DNA of 64,000 nt. Source: Euwallacea fornicatus (lineage: Eukaryota; Arthropoda; Insecta; Coleoptera; Curculionidae). The position numbers and the translations under genes were made by a program. Shown here one piece after another: positions 48,369 through 59,200 of the stretch (the stretch's first letter is position 1; every line of letters begins with the position of its first letter). The notes beneath the pieces are model-generated. The model did no database searches, was not told the DNA's origin, and worked only from the letters and a program-made list of their open reading frames with translations. The DNA lies in contig NC_089576.1 in assembly GCF_040115645.1 (NCBI RefSeq), forward strand, positions 2,046,001-2,110,000, in the 5' to 3' direction.

Positions 48369-48812
48369 CAGTATTTTTTGAAATGTTCATCTTCAAGTAC
48401 AGTCTTGTGAATTTTCACTACAATATCGGGAGAGATCAAATCTGGAATGTCGTTGAGTCGATTACTGCGGAGTTCGTCTTCGCAGCTCGCACGACCGCGA
48501 TTAAACTCTGCCATTCAACATTTTACAGTTGTTAACGAAGAACCAGATGCCCCCAGAGTAGAATTCAATTTCGTTTTGATTTTAGATGGACTAAGACTGT
48601 TCAAATAAAAGTATCGAATCACGTATCGATGATCAGTTTTCCACGTTTACAATATTTCTAAAGGCGTTCACTAAAAACGGCTCCAAAAAGCACACAAATC
48701 AACTTTAGCCATAAGCTTTTTAAAGTTAGGTCTTTGTAATATAGGTAAGATTTTAACAAAAAATTGCTCTCTATAGGTCAGGTCGGGTACTGCTGGACTA
48801 TCCTTGTATCTT
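48369..48812 (-). mobile_element. Outermost mariner remnant, 5' (N-terminal) half
   Basis: It continues the mariner sequence that stops at 34319. On the minus strand MAEFNRGRASCEDELRSNR leads into an HTH region (PDIVVKIHKTVLEDEHFK), the usual mariner pattern. The same segment appears at 55780-56080 in the other copy. The outer end near 48785-48812 (ggtcgggtactgctggactat) is inverted relative to 33731. Confidence 0.78.
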
Positions 48813-49645
48813 CATGATAGGAGTGCTGTTTTGGATGGTATGCTGTTATTCTCTATAAAGCGTTGCAAATGCCGGGTAGTGGTCTTAAGTGGCGGGTAAA
48901 ACCTCGATATCCAGTTATTGTTGCTTGCCCTTGCTACCGTAAGAGCTTCCTCAACTGGTACGAGTAGATTGGATTTGCGGAAAGATCTGCATGCAAGTTA
49001 TACATACGTCTCATGATTGGCCATTTATGTATATAAAAAATGACAATTTATCCCTGGATAGAGCCCTGAGAGAGTCGACTTGGTATCCCTCACTATGTAA
49101 AGAGTTGTCCCCCAACAGACAGTGAAAGTAAGACAAGATTCAAGGCAAAATTGTGAAAAAGTGACGACAACAGCGTCCGGGCACTCTAGTGATTTCAATT
49201 TTACGTTGAAATTCTTGGCTTTGCTTGAACATTTTTTCTCCTGCTCTTCAAAGATCAATTGTCATTTCATGGTGCTGTCCACTATATGCAGAAATTTGAA
49301 ATTTTTAGCGTTTATACAGAAATAGGTACAATACAATAAAATTAGACAATGGAAATTTGCAAGCAAATTTGTTTAGCGATTATTCCAGTGGTTCCAATTC
49401 ATTATTATGGATAAACAGAGAATGAAACTGAACATAAATAATCAAAATCAAATACAAAATTTTGGAAATGAAGAAACGCGCTTTGATTAGAGTTTGAAGA
49501 ACAAACGAACCGAACGTACAAAAATCGGCAAGAGGGCATATCCAAAAAATTTATTAACAAACGAAATAAGCGAATAATTCAATTAAAATCCGCAGGAAGT
49601 TCTGCAACTAAACTTTTTCGATTATACGAGACAACGTGGTATGTA
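48813..49645. other. Spacer, nothing recognised
   Basis: Between two transposon copies. Short open frames here have no family resemblance and no splice support. Confidence 0.4.
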
Positions 49646-50893
49646 CAGGGCGTTCGAACTTGGAATGTTTCGACAGAAAATCCCATTTCTCGGCTAAATA
49701 GAGAAACACTAGCGTACATGTCAAGAGCTCGATTTTTCCTAAAATATTAATGGTGAAAACCGTATTTCGAAATTTTTACAGTCCAAAGCGCTGCACGGCG
49801 TTTTTCAAATTTCGGCCATTTTTTAAATTTCTTATAACCTTTTTTTAGAATAATATCGAATTAAAACACAAACATTCTTAAGACACTTTTTCGATGTAAT
49901 TGCAGTGGCGTTCTTAAATTTACTACAGCGTACCGTTTTGCCAAAAACCAACATAAATTGTTTATTTTCAATGATAATCATAATCGGCTATGATTACAAA
50001 AAAAATCCATTTTAAACCATTTTCAACCATGTAAGTATATCTATAATTATTTTTCAAAATAACTGAAGTGTTAGACTTTTTGTGTTTATATTCAAGCTGG
50101 TTTTGGTATCAGCCGTCCAAGTAATATTATTTATTTTATATATTTTAATTTTTGCGTCAAAGTTTTTATGTTTAGCGTTGATTTTATGCCGATTTTTTAA
50201 GTAAAAATGATATAAAATTATGAAAAATGTGATTTGATTAAATGTTTTATATCGTTAAACGAAAACTCACAAGCAGCCTGTGGCTTACACTTCTATACCT
50301 ATCCCGAGCGATATCGTCCAGATAGAAAACTGTTTAATGAATTGAAAAATAATTTACATAATTATGGAAGTTTCAAAAAGTTTAGACGACAACAGTACGA
50401 TTTAAATGAAGATAACGAAGCTGAAAAACTAAATGCAACTGGAGAAGTTTGAGAAGATGCAAACACATCGCTTATTTTTGAAAATAACTGTAGACATACT
50501 TACATAGTCAAAAATGTTTTAAATTGGACATTTTTTGATGTCATAGTTGACTGTGATATTCATTTAAGATCAAAAATTTATGTCGGTTTTTGACAAAACA
50601 GTACGCTGTAGCTAAAAACTAAGCACGCCACTGCAGCCATATCGAAAAAGAGCCTTAAGAATGTTTTTGTTTCACTTCAATATTATCCTGAACAAAAAAG
50701 TTATGAGGAATTTTGAAAATGGCCGAAATTTTATAAACGCCCTCTAGCGCTATGGACTTTGAAAATATTGAAATGCGATTTTCGCTATTAATATTTTCGG
50801 CAAAATCGAGCTCTTGACATCTATACTAGTGTTTCCCTACCTTGTCGGGAAATAAAACTTTCCCGTCAAAACACTCGAAAACCGAACACCCTG
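49646..50893. mobile_element. Foldback element, 1248 bp
   Basis: It begins TA-CAGGGCGTTCG and ends CGAACACCCTG-TA. The arms of about 320 bp (to 49970 and from 50575) are inverted copies; for instance gtcaagagctcgattttt pairs with aaaatcgagctcttgac, and acattcttaagacac with a ccttaagaatgtt segment. The interior (49970-50575) contains a 72-codon open frame at 50234-50452 without recognisable domains. No transposase. Confidence 0.8.
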
Positions 50894-50946
50894 TACATTC
50901 GCTGGAGACTACAAGGTAATCAAGATTTACATTTTGCAATTGCTAT

Positions 50947-51559
50947 ACTGGGTGGTTTTTTTAGCATGTCGACAAAGAGTCAACAATGTAAATGAAAGGT
51001 GACATGATTTTAAGAAAAAAACTTCACATGAGTATATGTCCGATGTCAATTATTTAAAGATTGAGAGGACCTCAAAGTTTTCTGCACATTACCGATTTAT
51101 TACTAAAAATTATAATAATGTAATGCCGGTCCAGTTGCAGGGCCACCGCCATCTCCCCACTTAAATCCGTTGGATTTCTATTTATGGGGTCATATGAAAC
51201 CAATTGTGTAACAAGAGACAATTAACACAAGAGAACTGTTAGATAAAGTACAGATGGCTGCTGCTGATATAAGGAATCGTCCAGATAAGCTGATTCGGGT
51301 GAAAAACTAATTACTTGCTCGTTGTGAAACGTAAATTCTCGCAGGAGGAGATTTGACGCAACTCCCATGATATTTTTTACTTTTAACTGTCTAATTTGTG
51401 TAATTTTTTGTAATAAATAGGTAACATGCGGGAAACTTTAAATTCGGCTAAATTCTTAAATAATTGAAATCGGACATATGCCTATATGAAGTGTTTTTCC
51501 TAAAATGACCTCACCTTTCATCTGCCTCACTTTGTCGGTGAGCTCAAAAAGTCACCTTG
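50947..51559 (+). mobile_element. Deletion derivative of a Tc1/mariner-type element
   Basis: The inverted ends (CTGGGTGG...TAGCATGTCGACAAAG; right end ctttgtcggtgagctc...CACCTTG) enclose about 610 bp. The plus-strand interior retains only the last catalytic block: PPPSPHLNPLDFYLWGHMK, then a C-terminal helical segment (ELLDKVQMAAADIRN, LLARCETYILAGG). The HTH and first two Asp blocks are deleted. Confidence 0.75.
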
Positions 51560-53561
51560 CATTGTCGGATATTAATTGGACACTCACGAAATAAAACTTT
51601 TTAAATTATTCAACTATTTGAATATTACCGACAATTCAATTACCCTACAACAATGTATATTTGTAATTGGACAATTTCGCATAATGTACTTTTTGCTCCC
51701 GTTTCTGCATTTCATTAAAATAAGGAGGAAGCAACCAGGAAATAACCGAATGTCGTGACATCATAACTTCCAATATCCATTTAATTATGAAAGGGATGAA
51801 AATGCTAAGAAGCTAATAATCTACTTAAAATCTCTTTTAGGTTGTGTGATCTGGTAGGGAGAAAAAATTAGACATTTTTGCTTATATTATTTCCAATTTT
51901 TTAGAACAAGTAAATAACAGAAAATGACGTGAGAGAACGAAAAATCGAATATAAAATGACATCCCTTCCGGGCATTGTCAAAAATAATTAATTCCTTCAT
52001 CTTCCTTCAATCCGTCAACTGTCACATGAATTCAATTTAAATATGAGATTAATTAGTAATAACAAATTTAATTAAAAATTACACGTGCAATTAATTAATC
52101 ACTTAATTAATGGCGTAATATTAATGTATAAACACTAATACTCACATTTAAGAATCATTAAAACTCATTCTTGACTGGTTAATTCAGATCAACCCTCATG
52201 TGCAAAATTGTAGAAAACACTATTTCCTATTTCCGTCTTCACAAGGTATTTCACTGCACTTGTAGACATCCTGAAATGAAATTTAAATTACTGGTCAATA
52301 AAACACGCCATTGTAAGTAAATCCCGCAAGGCCCCAAATATTTTTTCTTTTGTTTCGTTTCTCGTCAGTCCTTTCAAAAATAAGATCTTTTCCGAACTTA
52401 ATTACTGGTCAAGGAGTGTTAACCAATTCGTAATTATTAATTAATTAATTAGAACAATTTTGGTTTTTTGTGTTGCGTAAAAGCTTAATTTTCAACTAAT
52501 GCTTTAATGGCGGAACTGCTCGAAAGAGGTCGTTGATTGAGCCAAACTGTCAGGCTCTAGAGTGAACCGTTTTTCAATTTTGTCGCTCCCTGACATTCGC
52601 CAAAAAACCAAAAATTAGAAAAACGAAAGATGCACTTCGCATCTAGGAAACTTGGCGCAATAGATGAAAACTGATAACGTTGTTAAAAACTGCCCCAGAA
52701 AGGCTTTTGCGAATGCTTCAATCCCATCTTAAATATAATGAACTGTTTCGGATTTATAAGGGAAAAAATGGAAAAAAAAAACTTTTCCAGGGATTTTGGG
52801 AAAAGTATTGGCAACGCTGCCGATTTGGAAACTTATAGTTACATACATTTCACGGCTCTGCCCTACCTAACCGTCCTGATATGTCTCAAGATAACGAAGA
52901 TCTCAATTGCCGGGCGAGTACAACCCTGTAATTTTGGTAGGTTTTATAGGGAATGGTTTTTAGGTGTGCCTACCCTTACTATCCCCGAAACGGCGAGAGT
53001 TCAAACAAAACAGACGAAAATTGTCCCTTAGGGAGCTTATTAAGGAATCTGTTACAAGGTTGCCAGATTTTCAGTGGTTTCCTAAAAATTTGGAAAAATA
53101 TGAAAATGGCCCCAAACTTCAATCCCTGATATGTCGGCAACTGTTTGTTGCAGAAAGGAAGTTTAAATTGCAAAGTTTACATGTTTCTACTCTCTACAAA
53201 ACGACACGCCATTGTACAGATATAAATAACTGAGTAATTATTATAAGGAAGGAGAGGAACATTACTGTAGTTAGAGGTTCTGGAAAATGAAAAAGTACTT
53301 CGAAATACAATTACAACGTATATTAGGCAGGGTGTCCCAAAATTATCTTGCAAAACTTTAACAACATAATGTAATCAAGGCAAAGAATTGTAAATGGTCT
53401 ACAAACGCTTTGTTTTCAAGATAGGATACAATATCAATTTTTTCTATCGTACCTTCCAGGGCTTTTCAGCAATTAAACTCAAACTTGGTCAACGTTTTGA
53501 GGCCTACATCGTTGAATACATATTATAACTGATTGCAAACCCCACAGAGTATTATTTATTT
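51560..53561. other. Spacer, no gene recognised
   Basis: AT-rich, with one solo element end at about 53328 (gcagggtgtccc). Short open frames at 52738-53233 overlap in two frames and lack family features or splice context. Nothing firm. Confidence 0.4.
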
Positions 53562-53610
53562 ATACACACACACACGCACACACACACACACACACTCACA
53601 TACACACACC
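53562..53610. repeat. (CA)n microsatellite
   Basis: A nearly pure CA dinucleotide tract with a few interruptions, followed by a short run of C. Confidence 0.9.
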
Positions 53611-53989
53611 CCCCCCTTGTTTGTTTAATCTCTTGTTAAATGCAGACTTTTTTTGTTTCACAATGCATCTATATTTATCCCTATTTTTCAGTTATGTGAA
53701 AAAAATTTCTATGAATTCACATGATTTTTCAATAATAATTCTTTGTGCTTAAATGAATGTTGTGTGTGAAGCGGTTGGGGCTGGTACATGTTTATATGAA
53801 CTTTTCGCTCTACCGAATTGCTGGATTTAATTGTCCGTCACCCGTAGTATTTAAATCAGTAGTAAAATAGTATTTAATTAATAATAATATTTTATTTAAA
53901 TAAAAATGAATGTCTAAGCGCGACGTACCCGAGTGAGATGAACAGTTCCGATCGCAAGCGATGCTAAGACTTAAGCTGGATTTAAGAAC

Positions 53990-54480
53990 TTACGGTGGAT
54001 ATGAGGGCTGGAGAAGAGGTTGCCGGCGTCCATTAATAAATTATTGCAATTGCCAATGTTGCATTTGGTACAGGATGTGCCACCAAGGTGGCTTCTACTG
54101 GACACACTTCGCACGCGTCAAATGCTCTAATTGCTTCTTTGGATGTCCACGTAATAGGGATCTTCCCGTTTATCTTGCCTTGTAATAACCCATTAATATC
54201 GGCTTCGACTTTAGCTGCCTTGAGTAGGAATCTTCTATAGAAATTTAATTAACTGTGTGATATGGGGAACATGCTCGAATATCATGTTTGGTTGACACAA
54301 AAGGCAATTTAAACGAGCGGTTATTCCACATTTTTTAAACCGTTCAAATAGCGTTTCTAGATATTGACCATGTCCCTCTACCAAACTTCACTAATAAACT
54401 GTTGGAAAGTTTGAGCTGCATTGGATAATCCAAACGTCACGAATTGAAACGATTTGGCTGGAGAGGAAACGGGCTTAAGT
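53990..54480 (-). pseudogene. Ty3/gypsy-like reverse transcriptase/RNase H remnant
   Basis: The minus-strand reading from about 54470 gives FQFVTFGLSNAAQTFQQFIS, matching the F.RMPFGL.NAP.TFQ...E block of Ty3/gypsy reverse transcriptases. Downstream, near 54190-54050, it gives LLQGKINGKIPITWTSKEA, AFDACE and ATLVAHPVPNATLAIA, the start of the RNase H-like region. Many stops and shifts are present. No LTRs were identified, so it is an old fragment. Confidence 0.65.
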
Positions 54481-55107
54481 AAATTCAGATTAAATATGCT
54501 TCAGCTTAGGCATGTTGGAAAAGGAAAAACAGGTCAACTCGTTGTAATTTAGGTTAAAAGAACTTTAGGAGGAAGTCTGGTTAGGGAAACTTTGGAAGAA
54601 ACAATGTTTTTTATTTTCATTTTGTTTTGCCTTAAAATCTCATGTTGATGGATTCCCCTTGAGGCGGGTTGAAGGCAAATTGTGACCCTCATACACAGAA
54701 GGAAAAACGTATTTATGGAAAATTATTGTGAAAAACCGCAGTCGAGACATCGCCAAAACCGATTGCGTGATGTCGTGTCAAGGAAACAGAGGTAGTTTAT
54801 TTTTTCTTCTACTAATGACGCCTGTTCCAAATCTTCCGATATTCCGATTTGTCATGGTTACTCAAGGGGCATTATTGAATCCTACCAATTTTCCCTTTGC
54901 ACACGAAAAAAGTCCATAAATACGGGGACAGTCCGAGAAATACCCGATCTAACACTTAAAGAAAAAAAATTGGAAAATATTAGTCATTCTGCAACGCAAC
55001 CTCCTTTAAGATTGACACAGTTTTTCCAGCGATTTTCTGTGGATTTATAGTAACAAGCTTCGAATGCTTTAGAATAGGCGTCAACCTCAGACTCCACTTC
55101 TTCATTA

Positions 55108-56010
55108 TTAGCAACTCTCCTTCGATGACCTATTTTTCAAGTTTGGAAATAGGAAAAAATCTGAGAGGGCCAAATCTAGTAAATAAGGTGGTTGAGGAAA
55201 AAGTTCGAGATTAAATTGATTGATTTTGGCCATCGCGATTACGGAAATGTGGGCTGGTGCTTTGTCTTGATCTGAAAGCTTTTTTTTCGACAAATGCGGT
55301 CGCTTTTTCCTTATTCCTTCGCTCAAAAGCTGCAATGAATTTGTAACATAGTCTCCGTTGGTTGTTTTTATTCTAGAGAGAGAGCGAACAAAAATGATCC
55401 CACGTACATATTAAAAAAAAAAACTGAAGGCATCACCCTTCTGGCAGATGGGACGGTTTTCGCCGTCTTTGGAGCAGATTTTCCCTTTTGAGTTCGCCAT
55501 TTTGACTGCTCCTTCGTCTCAGGTGTGAAATGGTGAAACCGTGTTTCATCCGTGGTTATGAATCGATGTAAAAACTCGGTTTTGTTGCTGCGAAACTTTA
55601 CCAAACGATTTCTTGAAACATCCTCACCGCACCGTTTTTCTTCATTTCGTGCGCAAATTTTCCATATTCAATTGTTCGGTCAAAATGCGATGTCCAGTAC
55701 TTTTCGATATTGCATCATGCGTGCTAACTCGCGCAATTTTAGCGAACGGTCTTGCAGTACGATTTTTCGAATTTTTACCACAACATCTGAAGTGGTCAAA
55801 TCTGGAGTGTCACTGGGTCAACTACTGCGGAGTTCGTCTTGGCAGCGAGTGCGATCGCGTCTAAACTCGGCCACCCAGCATCTTGCAGTCGTCAAGGAAG
55901 GACCATATTGTCCCAGAATAGAATCTAGCCCAGCTTTGATGTTGGATGGATTAAGACGTTTCGAATGAAAGAGTTCTATCGTGTATCGATGAGAAATTTT
56001 ATCCATTTTC
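55108..56010 (-). pseudogene. mariner transposase, multiply frameshifted
   Basis: Order on the minus strand: an HTH-like part (ARCWVAEFRRDRTRCQDELR near 55830), LHRFITTDETRFHHFTPETK (first Asp, 55540-55600), and DQDKAPAHISVIAMAKI (second Asp region, about 55250). PPYLLDLALSDFFLFPNLK (third Asp region, about 55170) follows. The PDLAPSD motif is corrupted to LDLALSD. Inactive. Confidence 0.8.
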
Positions 56011-56174
56011 ACAAAATCTCTGTAAGCGCTCGCTAAAACCGGCTCCAAAACAGACACAAATCCACATAGCACCCTCAAACTTTAGGCATAATTTTTTTAA
56101 GGTTAAGTTTCTGTAGTTTAGGCAAACTTTTAACAAAAAAAATCGCCCTTTATACAGATGGCGCCTACACATTT

Positions 56175-56253
56175 GTCAGGCCGGGGTTGTGACATATGTC
56201 AGGTCGGCATTGTGACATATGTCAGGTCGGCATTATGACATATGTCAGGTCGA
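56175..56253. repeat. 23-bp tandem repeat, about 3.5 copies
   Basis: The unit gtcaggtcggcattgtgacat (plus at) is repeated three times with one or two changes, followed by a partial copy that runs into the mariner end. The first part of the unit is the mariner's terminal sequence, suggesting local duplication of the element end. Confidence 0.85.
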
Positions 56254-56266
56254 GTACTTCTGGGAC

Positions 56267-59200
56267 TATCCTCGTACATGACAGTTATGACGACATTACA
56301 ACCCGATGTTTTCCTTAAGCAGTAATGGCAAATATGGAAAAGCCAATTTTCTTTCGATTTATTCTTATTTAACCTGATTGTAAAGTGCGTGTTTCCAGGT
56401 ATTTCCTTAATACCGATTCGGATAGAGCAATTTAAATTTCCCACGAAGAAACGGTAGGAACTGTGTGTGTGTGGCCCTATAAACAAAAGCAGGGATCATG
56501 GAAAGTTAACATAAGCGCTGCAGTTTATCGCAGGATAAATCTTGGTTCGATATGTGGCACATCCCCGATCCGGGCCAAGGGATGACCGTACCAGTCACAA
56601 CCCCCATAATATTATAAACTGCCATATTTCCTCTTCGGGGTGGCCGAACTTGAAAACATTTCTGATAATTGAATATCGAAAGCCGTAGTATCCCCGGAGA
56701 GCATAAACAGTCGAGTTTTTTTTTGCAAGATAATTTCATGTAGGCGTATGGGAACGCATGTGAACTTGGACTTTAGCTCTTAAGATATATTTATATTGAT
56801 GCTTTAAAAATCTAGACAAAACATAAATAGTTGCAAAGTAAAAAAAATCTTGTTTCGACAAATAAGAGCAATTGATTAGCACGTGGTCCTATCGGAATTC
56901 GATGGATATGTGCACCAAAAATAAAAACATGGCGCCGATAAAGAAATTCCCTTATTAACAAGCTTTAATTTGCTCTGAATGTGTTATCTCAGAGGCAGAT
57001 TGTTTATGCGAAAAACGCGATGGGTCACCAAAAAATAAACATGATACCTTGTCACGTAGCCTTTGAATGCAGTTTTTGAAGAGGTGGACTTGCCCATGAT
57101 GATCTTTCGGTCAAGTCAGCAAACAATTCGATATGATCTTAAAGCAAAGGTCACGAAACCAAAAGTGACCAAACCAAACCAAAAAAAAAAAAAAAAATTT
57201 TTGGGGTGCCAATTGTGATTAATACAGTTGGCAAGAAATTTATGAATATTTAACCCTGAATACAGAATAAGGAAAACTGACATAATTCTATGGAATAGGA
57301 ATTTTGTTCCACGATGAAATCTACCATGATTATGTAACGATGGACATTGGGGAACATTTTTTTTTTTTTTTCGGTAGGGATAACCTTCACGGATACCTAG
57401 TCTGGTGATCTGAGCAATCAGATTTTGTGGGAATAATTTTTTTGAAAAATCTTCCACATCCTTCCACTTGCGACTACTGTTCGGCATTACCTCAAGCGAT
57501 GGCGGATGTTTTTAGCTTTCGTCTCTTATGATTCTTCCCACTTTTTCCTTCTTAGTTAGGATTTCTCTTACGAAATTGTTGCTCTTTGCCCACGTCTCTT
57601 CAATTTTAACTTTTCATTCACTATGTTTTCCTCATTCATTGTTATCCTCATGTCTTCCTCCAACTTGTTCCTATATATTTGCCACCTTGGACACTGCTCT
57701 GTAGAAGCACTATCTATAACATCCATATAGAGTCCGCAGCTGCATCAGGAAGTAATAGATCTCCCGTCTCTTAAGGAACCATACTTCCACCTGTCGGATT
57801 ACTATTTCTCTTCATGCTTTCACTCTCGCTTTTATCACTCATCTTCCCTGCCCTGCATCCATGACTTGCTCTCTCTAACATTTCATCCGTCCTCCCCCCT
57901 CTAATGGATTTCAGTCCTCTCTGCCATGGGATTGTTCATCGGCATAATTCCTGCAACAACGTGCGTCGCCCCCCTCGATACCGATCGATATACTGAACAC
58001 ATTCTATATGCTGTCTTGTTCCCTAGAGCTAGATCTATATTTGCTCAGTCATAGTATTCTCGGGCAAACCAGGGTCGCCTGTTACAATGTTGATACCACC
58101 TCCCAAATCCTTCCCCATTTCTTTAATAAAGGCCTGAAGGTACTGGGTCCTAATGAAATCTGCTGCCCTCACTCGACAGAGCAAAACCGGGCACTTCCAC
58201 GACGATTCACTCATTTTACCTTCTGCGTTAGCTATCACTGATCGCTTCTTAGGGGGTCAGTTGCTTGATGTTCAAGATCAGAGGTGTCCAGGGGCCACCA
58301 GTTGAAGGTGCGGGTGGGGCTTTGGCCCCCTGGGCACCTATACCTGACACATTTCTTTTTGAGTTATAATTGAAAAATTGTTGTAAGTGCCCATGGGAAC
58401 TCATAGGAATTCGATATAATTGTTTTCAAAATGTGTTGTAACTAGCTAAAATTGATAAATTAAACCAAGATTGATTGAACTGTAAAAATGATCAATTATT
58501 GAATATTCTCTCGTAATTTTTGGGGGCCTCATGGGAAGTTTTGGGTAAGCAACCAATCAGATCAACAAATTAGTGATTTTTTTTGTTTTATATTAAATTA
58601 TGTAGTTATTTGAATTTATATTAACAATTAACCAAAGTCCTACGGGTGTATCGCACACATTTATGAGGATCATTACTTATTGTTTATTATATTTTAGATA
58701 AGAGAAGAGCTTCTGCCTTAATTGCGATTGACCTAATTATGCACTAATTGTTACAATTTAACTTTATTCCAGTTGTATACAGGATGTTTCATATTTTAAG
58801 GCACAAAGCGTTATTACGTAATCTACGTTAGAAAATAGCCCTAGGTCGCTATAAAAATTGCAATTCAAAGAGGTTTTAATTCAAAACAGTAAATTTTCAG
58901 TCATTTCTAACTTGGCACAGAAACCCTCGGAACGAGGAATATTCACGATTGCTTTGAACGATTGAACTCTTGCCAACCATCAGGGGTTCCAGAGTCACCT
59001 CCGGCAAAAATGCCAAAATAATTTAGTGTGCAGAGACCATGCACAAAACTGCATTCGTTTGCGATATTTAATTGTTTTTCAGCTTATTTGTTGATATACG
59101 GGGTGTTTTACTGAAGGAAACGCCTTTTAGGCAGGTTTAGCGTCTAAGCATTAGTTTTGATCCACTTTTTCTATATAGCGTGTCACTGAACTATCTAGCC

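Larger units (their letters stand above)
54928..56266 (-). mobile_element. Degenerate mariner, second copy of the outermost family
   Basis: The inverted ends (AGTCCGAGAAATACCCGATC; right end gtcaggtcgagtacttctgggac) match those of the 33.7/48.8 kb mariner. Size is about 1.34 kb. It serves as a template showing that 33731-34319 and 48369-48812 are two halves of one element. A 23-bp tandem repeat has grown next to the right end. Confidence 0.8.

Noticed and set aside
50234..50452. 72-codon open frame in the interior of the 49.6-50.9 kb foldback
   Set aside because: No transposase or other motif; probably a chance frame within a non-autonomous element.
52738..53233. Overlapping 97- and 89-codon plus-strand frames
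   Set aside because: Two frames overlap, with no splice sites or motifs; surrounding sequence looks like decayed repeat.
57116..57487. 123-codon minus-strand frame
   Set aside because: Inflated by poly-A/T tracts (57181 and 57358) that code for Lys and Phe runs; no domain.
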